Assembly: GCF_051020765.1 (NCBI RefSeq) | Contig: NW_027469180.1 | Coordinates: 62,001 to 126,000 of the forward strand | Source of the DNA: Lasioglossum baleicum | Lineage: Eukaryota; Arthropoda; Insecta; Hymenoptera; Halictidae | DNA length: 64,000 bases | Reading direction: 5' to 3' | In this document: positions 51,969 to 62,395 of the stretch, piece after piece | Layout: the number at the start of each line of letters is the position of its first letter | Position numbering within the stretch: the stretch's first letter is position 1 | Notes under the pieces: model-generated | Told to the model about the DNA's origin: nothing | The model's input: the letters and a program-made list of their open reading frames with translations, nothing else | Database searches by the model: none | Translations under genes and position numbers: made by a program

Positions 51969-52109
51969 AAAATATAAATTAATATGAATAAATATATGAA
52001 ATTAAAAAGTAATAAAACCGTAAATAAATAAAACTAAAAATGAATTTTAATGTTTTATAACTTTTTAATTTTTTATATAAATATTAATATTACATATTTT
52101 ATATAATAT

Positions 52110-53219
52110 ATAAAATTATTAATATTTTACATAAATATTAATATTATTATTCCTATAAATATTAATATTATAAGAAACTTTGGATCAATTCTTGGTTTAT
52201 ATTTATTAATTCAAATTATTTCAGGATTTATTTTATCATTAAGTTATTGTCCAAATATTAATTTTGCATTTATAGGAATTTCTCATATTATAAAAAATGT
52301 AAATTCTGGATTACTAATTTGATTAATTTATATAAATGGAGGATCTTTTTATTTTATGATAATATATTTACATATTGCACGAAATTTATTTTATTAATCA
52401 TTTAAATTATATATAGTTTGAAATATTGGAATTATAATTTTTTTACTATCAATAATAACAGCACTTATATGTTATGTTTTACCATGAAGACAAATATCCT
52501 TTTGAGGAGCTATAGTAATTACAAATTTAGTATCAGCCGTTCCCTATATTGGTCAATTATTAGTAGAATGAACTTCAGGAGGATTTTCAATTAATAATTC
52601 AACATTAAATCGATTTTTTTCATTACATTTTATTTTACCATTAATTAATATAATAATAATAATAATATTACATTTAATTATTTTACAAATTACAGGATCA
52701 ACAAATCCTGAAGGAACAAATAGAAATATTTATAAAATTCATTTTTCTCCTTATTTTATAATTTAAGATTTAATAGGATTCATTATTATTCAAACATTAT
52801 TGATGCTTATTAACTACCAATATCCTTATTATTTTGGAGATCCTGACAATTTTGAAATAGCTAATTCAGTAATTACACCAATTCAGATTAAACCAGAATG
52901 ATATTTTTTACTTGCTTATTCAATTTTACGACCGATTCCTAATACATTTGGAGGAGTAATTAGATTAATATTTTCAATTTTAATCCTATTTGCATTACCT
53001 GTAATAAATAATAATTAAATAATAAATTTTCAAAATTGTCCTAATAGACAATTCTATTATTGATATTTTATTAATAATTTTTTAATATCAACATGACTCG
53101 AAGGACAAATTATTGAATATCCTTATATTAATTTAAATATTTTTTTTACATTATTATATTTTTTATTCTACAATATTTCATTTAAATTAAATAAATTTAT
53201 AGATTATTTAATTTATTAA
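52110..53219 (+). pseudogene. CYTB: CYTB, cytochrome b, three internal stops but no visible frameshift
   Basis: CYTB is the heme-binding core subunit of complex III. One frame of 370 codons runs from ATA 52,110 to TAA 53,217-53,219. It shows NFGSILGLYLLIQIISG, the HIAR heme-ligand segment, CYVLPWSQMSFWGAMVITNL, VSAVPYIGQLLVEW and PEWYFLLAYSILR, and ends in a Leu/Tyr/Asn-rich tail. Three TAA codons break it at 52,395-52,397, 52,764-52,766 (where KDL is expected) and 53,016-53,018. The absence of indels over 1.1 kb makes it the best preserved long gene and a good choice for dating the insertion. Confidence 0.95.
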
Positions 53220-53285
53220 AGTTAATAAACTTGAATAAGTATATATTTTGAAAATATATTATAAAAATTAAATTTTTTATTAACT
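53220..53285 (+). tRNA. trnS2: trnS2 (UCN, anticodon TGA)
   Basis: The acceptor agttaat pairs perfectly with attaact, and the anticodon arm atatattTTGAaaatatat has a strong stem around TGA. It directly follows the CYTB stop, the canonical place. Confidence 0.82.
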
Positions 53286-53294
53286 TAAAAAAAA

Positions 53295-54200
53295 TTTTAA
53301 TTTTTTTTATTGAATATATTAATATTAAACAATTTAAAATAGTAATTAATATATCAGTTCATCAAAAACTTATTAACTGATCAAATCGAATACGTGATAA
53401 TAATGCACGAATTCAAATTAATAAAATTAAATTTAATATATAAATAACAAAAAATATTAATGATTAATAATTATAATTAAAAATGTAATTACCAATATTA
53501 ATATTACAAATATAATACTCAAGTATTCCGATAAAAAAATTATTGTAAATATTCTTCTATAATATTCAATATTAAAACCTAAAACTAATTCTGATTCTCC
53601 TTCAATTAAATCAAAAGTTAGTCGATTTAGATCAACTAATTAACTAATAAAAAATACATAATATAAAGGATTTAATAAAACAAAAAATATAATATTTAAT
53701 TGATTTAATTTTAAATCCATTAAAGAAAATCTTTCAATTAGAATAAAAAAAAATTATAGTTATAGAAAATATTCTAATCTCAAATGAAATTATTTGAGAA
53801 ACTGATCGAATAGTACCTAATATTGCATAATTATTATATGAGAATCAACCAATTGAAAGAACTGGAAAAATTATTAATATTATTATAAAAAAGTAAAAAT
53901 TATTGAATATTTAAATTCAATAAATATATTTAAATTAATTCAAGGATAAATTAATCATAAAACAAAAGAAAAAATAAATATAATTATTGGACTAATAATA
54001 AATATCAAACTATAATTAAAAATAAATCATTCCATAGTTAATGATATTAAAGCATCACTAAAAGGTTGTAGTAAACCTAAAAATCCAATCTTATTTGGTC
54101 CTTTTCGATATTTAATATATGATAATAATTTACGTTCAAAGAAAGTTAAGAAGGAAACCCAATTAATAAAAGAATTATCATAATTAAAAAATTTAATATT
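53295..54200 (-). pseudogene. ND1: ND1, NADH dehydrogenase subunit 1, decayed
   Basis: ND1 lines part of the quinone site of complex I. On minus the frame gives RKGPNKIGFLGLLQPFSDAL at about 54,040-54,100, the conserved quinone-site loop, then further down FDLIEGESELVLGFNIEYY at about 53,565-53,620, and near the C-terminus IWIRALLSRIRFDQLM and FWWTD at about 53,355-53,415. TAA codons and A-run indels separate these segments (for example near 53,640 and 53,745). It is flanked by trnS2 and trnL1 in the ancestral arrangement. Confidence 0.88.
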
Positions 54201-54236
54201 CAAAAATAATTATAATTTTAATAAAATAAAGTTATT

Positions 54237-54304
54237 ATTAATTATATATCTAATGCAATTTATTTAAGCTCTACATTTAACACACTTTAATTTGTTAAAT
54301 GAAT
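54237..54304 (-). tRNA. trnL1: trnL1 (CUN, anticodon TAG)
   Basis: Read on minus, the acceptor attcatt pairs 6 of 7 with aattaat. The D-stem aca/tgt encloses aattaaag, and the anticodon arm ttaaa-tgTAGag-cttaa has four of five pairs. The complement of TAG is at 54,271-54,273. The site between ND1 and 16S is canonical. The T-arm is poor. Confidence 0.6.
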
Positions 54305-55690
54305 TATATTAATTTTAATTTTAAAATATTTATTATTTACAAAAAAATTATTTCTCAATGAAAGTCCTTTCGTACAATTAATTCATCAAATTATTATACA
54401 TAGAAACCTATCTGACTTACGTCGATCTGAACTCAAATCATGTAAGACTTCAAAAGTCGGAGAGACATAACTTTTAAATTTCTGCATTTAAAATTTATCT
54501 TTATTCAACATCAAGGTCGCAATCATCTTTATTAATTTGTTCTTTAAGAAGTTATTACGCTATTATCCCTAAAGTAATTTATTCTTTTAATTAGTATTAT
54601 TATACCAAATTTAAATATTTCCTTAAATCAAAGTTTAATAAACATTATAATATAAAGTTTAATAAATTTATAAATCCTCCCAATTAAATATTAATTTAAT
54701 AATATTAATTAAATATATTATCAGTTATTATTAAATTAATATAAAATTCTATAGGGTCTTATCGTCCCATAATTTAATTTTAGCATTTTAACAAAAAATT
54801 TATATTATTCAATTATAATTGAGACAGTATATATTTCATTCATACTTTCATTCCATTCTTTAATTAAAAGACAAATGATTATGCTATCTTAGTTCAGTCA
54901 ATATACCGCATCTATTTAAAAATTCATTCAGCAGATTTGACTTTAAATTAAATTCTAAAAGACATGTTTTTGATAAACAGGTGAATATATATATATATAT
55001 TATTATTTAATTAAATTTATGTTAATAAATAATTACTAATTTAATCATTATAATAAATTTTTATTAATTTAAAATCTTTTTTGAAAATTATTATATAAAT
55101 TATTAAATTCTTGTAATATTAAATTTAAATTATTATATATTTTTTATTAATAATTATTTTTAAATTAATAAAAATATAGAATAATAAATTTAAATTATAA
55201 TTTATAAATTTATAGTTTATCCCATAAATTTATAAAATTAAAATTTTAATTATATATTAATTATATAATAAAAAAAATTATATTTAAATTAAATTCAATT
55301 TTTCAAAAACTAGATATCAATAAATTCGAATAACATTTAATTTCTAAATATAAATCTATAATTTTTTTCTACAAAAAGTTATTTATATTTGGCTCATTTA
55401 TTTTCGAAATAATTAAATATAATTAAATTAAATTAATTAACCCAGATACAAAAGGTACATAATAAATATAATTTTATATTATATAAATTAAATTTCAATT
55501 CCTTCACTTACTATATATATAAATTTAATTAATTCTAAATAAATACTTAAACATTAAATATTAATTATAATTTTAATTCTTATAAATCTATTTATAAATT
55601 AAAAAATAATTTATAAATTCAATAATTTTAAAAGAAAAATATTTATTTTATAAAAATTTAATTTATAAAAATAAATATTAATTTAAAAAA
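54305..55690 (-). rRNA. rrnL: 16S large-subunit rRNA, relic
   Basis: On the plus strand the peptidyl-transferase region reads gacttacgtcgatctgaact at about 54,415, together with caaggtcgcaatcatc and ttattacgctattatcccta, all typical of insect 16S domain V. Further right, agacatgtttttgataaaca at about 54,960 is the complement of the conserved ...tttatcaaaaacat... site. The latter is followed by a short TA microsatellite (54,985-55,001), which would disturb the domain. The 5' half is A+T-rich and has no sharp landmark. trnV, expected between 16S and 12S, could not be folded. Confidence 0.92.
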
Positions 55691-55714
55691 TTAATAATTA
55701 TTAAGTATAAAATT

Positions 55715-56740
55715 TTAAGATCTAAAGACACTTTCCAGTATATTTACTATGTTACGACTTATTCAATTTATAATGAAATTCACGGGCAATTTGTACATGT
55801 TTTTTACTACATTCAATATAAATAATTATTTACATTTGCAATTAAATCCTCCTTCAAATTAATATTAAAACTAAATTATTCAAAATTAAATATTATTCTA
55901 ACTCATTTTACCTTAAATTTCCTATATTCTGATTGGAATTTATATTATATTAAATTTTATTAAATTTATAATTTATTATTTACAATAAATCTAAAAACAA
56001 CAATACATATGGAAAATATTTAGGTATACCTTACCGTGGATTATCAAATTGAGAAACAAGTTTCCCTAAACAAATAAAAGGACTGGAATATTATTTAATT
56101 TTAATGATTTACATTTAATTATTGAATAATTAATTATTTTTTATAACAGGGTACCTAATCCTGGCTTAAGTTTCCCTAAATAAATAAAAAGACTGGAATG
56201 TTATTTAATTTTAATGATTTACATTTAATTATTGAATAATTAATTATTTTTTATAACAGGGTATCAAATCCTGGCTTTTAATAAAATTTTTAAAATCTAT
56301 TTATTTAAAAATTAAATTTAAATATAATTTAAAAATTTCACCTACAAATTATTTATTTCATTAATTGATAAATATAAAATAAACAATTTCAATTGATATA
56401 ATTAATTTTTAAAAATAGTTTAACCGCTACTGCTGGCACTAAATTTGTCTTTATTAAAATTAATTTTCAAATCCGATTTTCATTAATTGTTATAGAAATT
56501 AAATACTAAAATAAATATTTATTTTGAATATTTTGAATATTTTTATATATTATATTAATTTTTAATATAAATTGAATACATAATTTACTAGTTTAACTAA
56601 TTATTAAAACTATAATAAAATTTTCATATATTTTATTTAAAATTAATTGAAATTTAGATTTAAAACTTGAACTTTAACTTAAAATAGCAAATTTTATATT
56701 ATAAATTGTAACTATAATCCTATTTAATATTATAAATTTA
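55715..56740 (-). rRNA. rrnS: 12S small-subunit rRNA, relic with an internal duplication
   Basis: The left edge (3' end of the RNA) reads ctaaagacactttccagtat and actatgttacgacttattc on plus, and cacgggcaatttgtacatgt follows. The conserved ataacagggtacctaatcct occurs twice, because 110 bp are tandemly duplicated. The complement of gtgccagcagtagcggtta (plus taaccgctactgctggcac) is at about 56,421. The right end (5' end) is not sharply defined. The gene is followed by the control region. The duplication would put two copies of a universally single helix into the RNA. Confidence 0.92.
56058..56277 (-). repeat. 110-bp tandem duplication inside 12S
   Basis: Copy one (56,058-56,167) and copy two (56,168-56,277) both run from aagtttccctaaa to atcctggctt and differ at only about five positions. 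The low divergence, compared with the older decay around it, suggests a fairly recent duplication in the nuclear copy. Confidence 0.92.
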
Positions 56741-56829
56741 ATTTTATTCCTCTCTATGTAAATAAATATTTTATTTATAAACTAAAATTTTGTAATAATT
56801 ATTATACTAGTAATAAATTTTATTAATAT

Positions 56830-56878
<49 letters not shown>
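56830..56878 (+). repeat. (CA)n(TA)n microsatellite in the control region
   Basis: About four CA units followed by roughly twenty TA units at the start of the control-region copy. Confidence 0.85.
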
Positions 56879-56880
<2 letters not shown>

Positions 56881-56889
56881 AATTACTAT

Positions 56890-57840
56890 AAAATAATTAA
56901 TAAACCTATAATAATTAAATAAGGTATATTTATTAATATTTATACATTTTAATGAAATTACTATAAATAATTGAATAGCCATTAATATTAAAAAATTATT
57001 AATATTTATATCCTTAAATAATTTTTTGCAAAAAAATAATTAATAAACCTATAAATAAATAATATTAATAAAACTATAGAATAATAAAATAAATTATAAT
57101 TTATATATTTTATATTTTTAATCAAATTAAATAATTAATATACCTGTAAATATTAATAAACTATATTCATTTAATATTTATAGGTTTTCTATCCCAAAAT
57201 AAATCAAGTAAATAATAAACCTTTAATATTAAAAATTTTTTAATATTTATATCCTTAAATAAATTATTATGAAATAATTAATAAACCTATAAGTAATATT
57301 AATAAAACTACGAAATATTAAAATAAATTATAATATTTATAGATTTTATATTCTTAAATAAATTAAATAATTAATGAACATACAAATATTAACTATATTA
57401 ATTTAATATATATAGGTTTTGTATTCATAAATAAATTAATACATATATTTAATACACCTATAAAATATTAATAAACCATATTCATTTAATATTTATAGGT
57501 TTTATATTCTTATTAAATTAATAAACCTATAAAATATTAAAATAAATAATTTTTAATATTTTATAGGTTTTGTATCCGTAAATAAACTAAATAATTAATA
57601 AACCTATAAATATTAACAAACTATATTCATTTAATATTTATAGGTTTTATATTCTTATTAACTTAATAATCGTATATAATATTAAAATAAATAATTTTTA
57701 ATATTTATAGGTTTTGTATCCTAAAATAAATTAAATAATTAATAAACCTATTAATATTAAAAAAATTTTTATTATTTACAGGTTCTGTTTCCTTAAATAA
57801 ATGAAATAATTAATAAACTGTATGGAATAAATATTTATTT
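56890..57840. repeat. Control-region tandem repeats with a conserved dyad
   Basis: About ten imperfect units alternate the words taataaacctataaatatta and taatatttataggtttt, which are reverse complements and can pair in each unit. Clear examples of the second word are near 57,173, 57,344, 57,480, 57,560, 57,637 and 57,700. Units also share a connector of the type ttaaataaattaaataatt. Repeated hairpins of this kind are common around insect mitochondrial replication origins. Whether they were already this many in the organelle cannot be told from the copy. Confidence 0.85.
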
Positions 57841-57962
57841 AATATTCATAGATTTAAATAAATTATTACAACATAAGTAATAAACATATAAATAATAAAT
57901 AAATTGTATTTCAAATTATAATTATTTAATAAACTAATATTATAATTATATATAATTATTTT

Positions 57963-58160
57963 CTACTCAACTAAAATAATATAAAATTAATTATTTATAC
58001 TACTCGACTGAAATAGTATAAAATTATTTATAATAGATTGATTTATAATACTCTACTAAAATAGTATAAAATTACTTTCCTATAATAAATTAATTTATAC
58101 TACTCGTCTAAAATAATATAAGATTAATTATTTATACTGCATAAATAGTATACAATTAAT
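57963..58160. repeat. Second control-region repeat family, actactcgactaaaatagtata
   Basis: Five imperfect units begin near 57,963, 58,000, 58,051, 58,100 and 58,138, with spacings alternating about 37 and 50 bp. Each contains a form of ctactcgactaaaatagtat followed by aaaattaattattta. It is distinct from the preceding hairpin repeats and from the 115-bp repeat. Confidence 0.8.
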
Positions 58161-58255
58161 TGTAAAACATAAATTTCATATAAAATACTATTTTATAATA
58201 TATCGATAGATTATCAATCTATAAGGATAATAATTTGCTTATTTATATTTTAAAT

Positions 58256-58745
58256 TTAATAAAATTTGTCAACAGTAGAAAATTTCAATGGAACAAATTT
58301 CCACATTATATATGCAATAAAATTAGCCCACCACAATACTAGTTGAAAATATCAATTGAGCAAATTTTACACAATAAAATTTGTCAACATTAGAAAATTT
58401 CAATAAAACAAATTTTCATATTATATATGCAATAAAATTAGCTCACCACAATACCAGTCGAAAATATCAATAGAACAAATTTTACACAAAAATATTTGTC
58501 AGCAGTAAAAAATTTCAATGCAACTAATTTTCATATTACACATGCAATAAAATTATCTCACAGCAATACTAGTTGAAAATATAAATAGAGCAAATTTTAC
58601 TCAATATAATTTGACAACAGTAGATAATTTCATTAGAACAAATTTTCATATTATATGTACAATAAAATTAGCTCATCACGAAACCAGTCGAAAATATCAA
58701 TGCAGCAAACTTTACACAATAATATTTGTCAACAGTAGATAATTC
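58256..58745 (+). repeat. Sat-C: 115-bp tandem repeat, right array (inverted to the left one)
   Basis: Landmark ttgtcaac (or ttgacaac) recurs at 58,266, 58,381, 58,496, 58,611 and 58,726, each exactly 115 bp apart, giving a little over four copies. The sequence is the reverse complement of the left array at 42,168-42,403: ttgtcaacagtagaaaattt here against aaattttctactgttgacaa there. Copies differ by about 10 percent by eye. The fixed 115-bp period with no indels suggests homogenisation or youth. The last copy runs into plus-oriented Sat-A at about 58,746. Confidence 0.92.
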
Positions 58746-60130
58746 TAATTAATTCTCGCTATGAATATTAAAGTAGCAGGTCAAACCGTCGGAGAATATT
58801 ACCAACTGGTATAGAGTCATTCTTATTACCGAAAACGTACCCTCCCTAGAACCTAACACGCTGTAGCCTGTGTCATGCTTAGTTCTCGCGGAAACAAATG
58901 AGAAGACATTTTATCTGATGCACACCATATTTTCTAATATGAATTAGTGGATTGAGAGTCAAACCGTTCTAGATCGTTACGACCTTATTTGAGAGTCGAA
59001 CGGCTGAGGCAGAATCTTTATATGTAGTTGTGATTCCGAGCGTCAAGCCTGGTATTCCTGGAGTAATTTCGTTGAAAAGTATTGGTACTTGTCACCTTAA
59101 TTCACGGTTTGAATATTAAAGTAGAGTGTCAAACCGTTCTAGATCGTTACATATGGGTATGAATTAAACCTCTTTATCGAAGGCCTTTCCTTCCGATAAG
59201 CAAACCCGCTATATCTAGAGTACAGCTTCCTGTTTAGTGAAACACATTAGTATACATTTTAGTGATGTGGGCTTCAATTTCATGAATTGCGTAGAAGACC
59301 GAGGGACAAACCGATCTAGAACGTACCCACCTTCTTTGCGAGTCGCTCAGATACGCCTATAGCTTCACCTATCCTGCGATTCCTAGAGACAGACCACGTA
59401 TTACGCGGCTTATCCCACAGTGCAGTATTCGAATTAGACACGATATTTCACAATATAATTATTAAGGAACAGAGATAGCCATTGCAGAACGCTTATTGCA
59501 ATACAGTCAAACTTTATACCGAAAGCCTTACCTTGCGATAACCTATCCACCCGTATCGAGCGTATAACTTCGTGTTCAAGGAAGCATAGTATTATGTATC
59601 TTAGTGACTGTAACCTAAGCTTCATGTGTGAGTTCCCAGATCGAGTGTCAAACATTTCGTGAACGTTACAAGCTACATTCAGAATCGAACAGCTATGTCA
59701 ACAGCTTCACCTATCCTCTGATTCAGGGAGCTAAATGAGGTATTCCGTGAGTAAGCATGGTCATTAGACACCGTGGTTGCACGTTACGCCTTGGTATAAT
59801 GCCAAAAGTTTTACCGCAGTTTGACCCTTCAAGAATATAGCCTGCTCCATCGAGAGTGTAACTTGGTGATCAGTGATACGCATTAGCATATATTTTAGTG
59901 GCAGGCACCTTTACTTCATGTATGAATTAGAAGGCCAGGTGTCAATCCGTTCAAGACCGTTAGTATCCTCTTAGAGATTCGAACTGCTGAGTCAATAGCA
60001 GCACCTATCCTGCGATTCCTAGAGTCATAACCGGTATTCCGGGAATATATCAGCCGTATATTGTAGGCAATGGACGCCATAATTCACGGATTGGATATTA
60101 CAGTGGAGCATCAAAACGATTAAGAACGCA

Positions 60131-60171
60131 TGAAGGCAAATTTAATTTTAATTTAACGAAGTTAAATTCGT
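60131..60171 (+). other. Small hairpin insertion in a Sat-A monomer
   Basis: Between gattaagaacg and cgtataaagtcaa, where other monomers read ttaccaattg, about 30 extra bases occur. They contain aatttaac-gaa-gttaaatt, a perfect 8-bp inverted repeat with a 3-base loop. It may be a remnant of a miniature element or a filler at a repaired break. Confidence 0.6.
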
Positions 60172-60563
60172 ATAAAGTCAATCGTCCTACCGAAGAGGTT
60201 AACTTCCCCGAATCTAAGCGGCATCATCGAGAGTATAACTTCTAGTGCACAGAAAGGAATTACAATACATTTTAATAACGCGCACCTCAATTTCATGTAC
60301 GAATTAGATGGTCGAAGGTCAATCTTCTCGAAAACGTTATCACGTTCTGTGAGAGGCAATCGGATACGCCAATAGCTTCACCGCGATTCCGAGAGTGAAA
60401 CCAGGTATTCCTGGTGCAAATCCGCTGAACAGTATTGGCAGTAAATACCTTAGTAAACGGCATGAACATTAAAGTAGAGCGTCAGACCTTTTGATTGCGT
60501 TACCGATTGATATAAAGTCAAACGTTTTACCGATAGCCTTACCTTCCGCGATCCTCAGTGGCG

Positions 60564-62395
60564 TCGTTTAGTGTATACTTCGTCCGAAGAACAGGAAGGC
60601 AGTATTCATTTCAGCTACGGAAACCTTGACTTCATGTATGAATTAGGAGATCGAGTGTCAAGCATTTCGAGAACGTTACCGCACTACTTGATATTCGAAA
60701 GGATAGGTCAATAGCTTGAGCTATCCTGTTATTCCGAGAATTAGATCCTCTGTCACGGGAGTAAATCTGCCAAACGAATATTGGCAATTGACACCTATTT
60801 TCACGGTTTGAATACTAATGTAGAGAGTGAAACTGTCGGAGTACACTAACAATTCGAATAAAGTCATTCCTTTTACCGAATACTAACCTCAGAAGAACCT
60901 AACCCCATTTATCCGGTGCCTTGCTTAATGATCACGAACGCAAATTAGTCGAAATTTTAGCAGACGGACACGCTATTTCCATGTTTGAGAAGCAAAAGGG
61001 AGAGTCTAGCAGATCGAGAACGTTACTACCTTCTCTGAGAGTCGAACGGCTACGTCTATTGCTACTCTCATCCTGTGTTTCGGAGAGCCAAACCAGGTAT
61101 TCCGGGAGTAAGTTCGCTGAACAGTAATGAGAATAAACACCTGAATGCACGGTTTGAATATTAATGCAGACCGTCAATCCGTGGTACATCGTTACCAATT
61201 CTTATAAAGCTAACGTTTCACCCAAGATCTTAACACCCGAAAATCTAACCCACTGTATCGAGAGCAAAACATCGTGTTCAGAGAAAAAAGTTAGTCCCCA
61301 TTTCAGTGCCGGGCACCTTATCTTTATGTGTGAATTAGAAGGCCGGTGCTTAAACCGTTCGAGAACGTTTCTATCCTCCTTGAGCGTTGAACGGATGAGT
61401 CAATAGCTCCATCTATCCTGCGATTCCGAGTGTCGAACCTGGTACACTGGGAGTAAATCCGCTTGAAGAATATTGGCAATTGACACCTTAGTACGTGGAC
61501 TGAATATTAAAGTAAACCGTCAAAACGTTTTAGAGCATTGCCAATTGGTATAAAGTGAAATATTTTACCAATGGCCTTACCTTTGGGAAAGATAATCCGC
61601 CGTTTCGAGAGTATATCTTCGTGTTCCGAGAAAGAAATTGGTCATCATTTCAGTGTTCGGCACCTCAAATTCATGTATCAGTTAGAAAGACGAGGGCCAA
61701 TCCGCTCGAGAACGTTGCCACCATGTGTGAGAGGCAATCGGATACGTCAATAGCTTCATCTATCCTGAGATTCCGAGCATCAAGCCAGCTATTCCGGGAG
61801 TAAGTCCGCCTGAAGAGTTTTCGAAATTGACTCCTCATTTCCGGTTTTGAATATTAACGCAGAGCGACAAATCGCCTTAGAACATCACCAGTTGGTATAA
61901 AGTCAAACGTTTTTCCGATAGCCGTACCTTCCGCGATCCTCAGTAGCTTCATCTAGAGTATAAGTTCGAATTCACTACAGGAAATAAGTCTCCATTTCGG
62001 AGACGGACGCCTTAACTTCATGTTTGAATTAGGAGAGCGGCTGTCAAGCATTCCGAGGACGTTACCGCATTCTTTGGTGTCCGGAAGGGTAGGTCTATAG
62101 CTTGAGTTATCCTGTTATTCCGTGAATTAGATTCTGCAATAAGGGAGTAAATCCGCTGAACAAATATTGGCAATTGCCTCCTATGTTCATGGTTTGAATA
62201 ATAATGTAGGGAGTCAGACGGACGGTGTAAATTACCAATTAGAATAAAGTCATTCCTTCAACCGAATACTAACCTTAGGAGAACCTAACCCCCTCTAGCG
62301 GGTGCCATGCTTAATGTTCACAGACGCAAAATAGTCGAAACTTTAGCAGACAGACACGTTATTTTCGTGTATGAGTAGTAAAATGGAGAGTCAAA
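60564..62395 (+). repeat. Higher-order repeat: four-monomer unit of about 1,385 bp
   Basis: Private variants recur about 1,385 bp apart: gtcaagcattt at 60,657 and gtcaagcattcc at 62,042, caatagcttgagctatcctg and ctatagcttgagttatcctg, ttccgagaattagat and ttccgtgaattagat, tattggcaattg, then gaatactaacctca and gaatactaaccttag, and aacctaacccc. The intervening monomers lack these variants. This indicates amplification of a four-monomer block followed by divergence. Confidence 0.75.

Larger units (their letters stand above)
42404..58255 (+). other. NUMT: near-complete mitochondrial genome copy in nuclear satellite
   Basis: Twelve mitochondrial protein genes, the partial ND2, both rRNAs, a set of tRNAs and a control region lie in near-ancestral insect order. 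COI, COII, ATP8, ATP6, COIII, ND3, ND6 and CYTB are on plus, and ND5, ND4, ND4L, ND1, 16S and 12S on minus. The code used is invertebrate mitochondrial. I see in-frame TAA in COI (3), COII (at least 3), ATP6 (2), CYTB (3) and ND5. Frameshifts are visible in COI, COII, COIII, ND2, ND3 and ND4. Both ends are in satellite DNA. Together these identify a pseudogenised nuclear copy. The linear break falls in the ND2 to control-region interval. I did not find trnI, trnQ, trnM, trnC, trnY, trnA, trnR, trnN, trnE or trnV. Confidence 0.93.
56741..58255. other. Mitochondrial control region (A+T-rich region) copy
   Basis: Beyond 12S comes about 1.5 kb with essentially no G or C except in two families of short repeats, as in insect control regions. 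It starts with a CA/TA microsatellite, continues with hairpin-bearing repeats to about 57,840, and then with a shorter repeat family to about 58,160. The last part, including tatcgatagattatcaatct, leads into the 115-bp repeat. trnI, trnQ and trnM, which follow the control region in most insects, are not recognisable. Confidence 0.75.

Noticed and set aside
55660..55722. Possible trnV between 16S and 12S
   Set aside because: A TAC triplet is present on minus, but there is no space for a D-arm and no five-base anticodon stem forms, so the gene is not supported.
56782..56982. 66-codon frame on minus with a run of Tyr-Ile pairs
   Set aside because: It is simply translation of the CA/TA microsatellite in the control region.
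42404..58255. The block as a functional mitochondrial chromosome
   Set aside because: TAA stops in COI, COII, ATP6 and CYTB, frameshifts, an AT microsatellite in COIII and a duplicated 12S core exclude normal function, and both edges continue into satellite DNA. An assembly chimera remains possible but would not explain the mutations.
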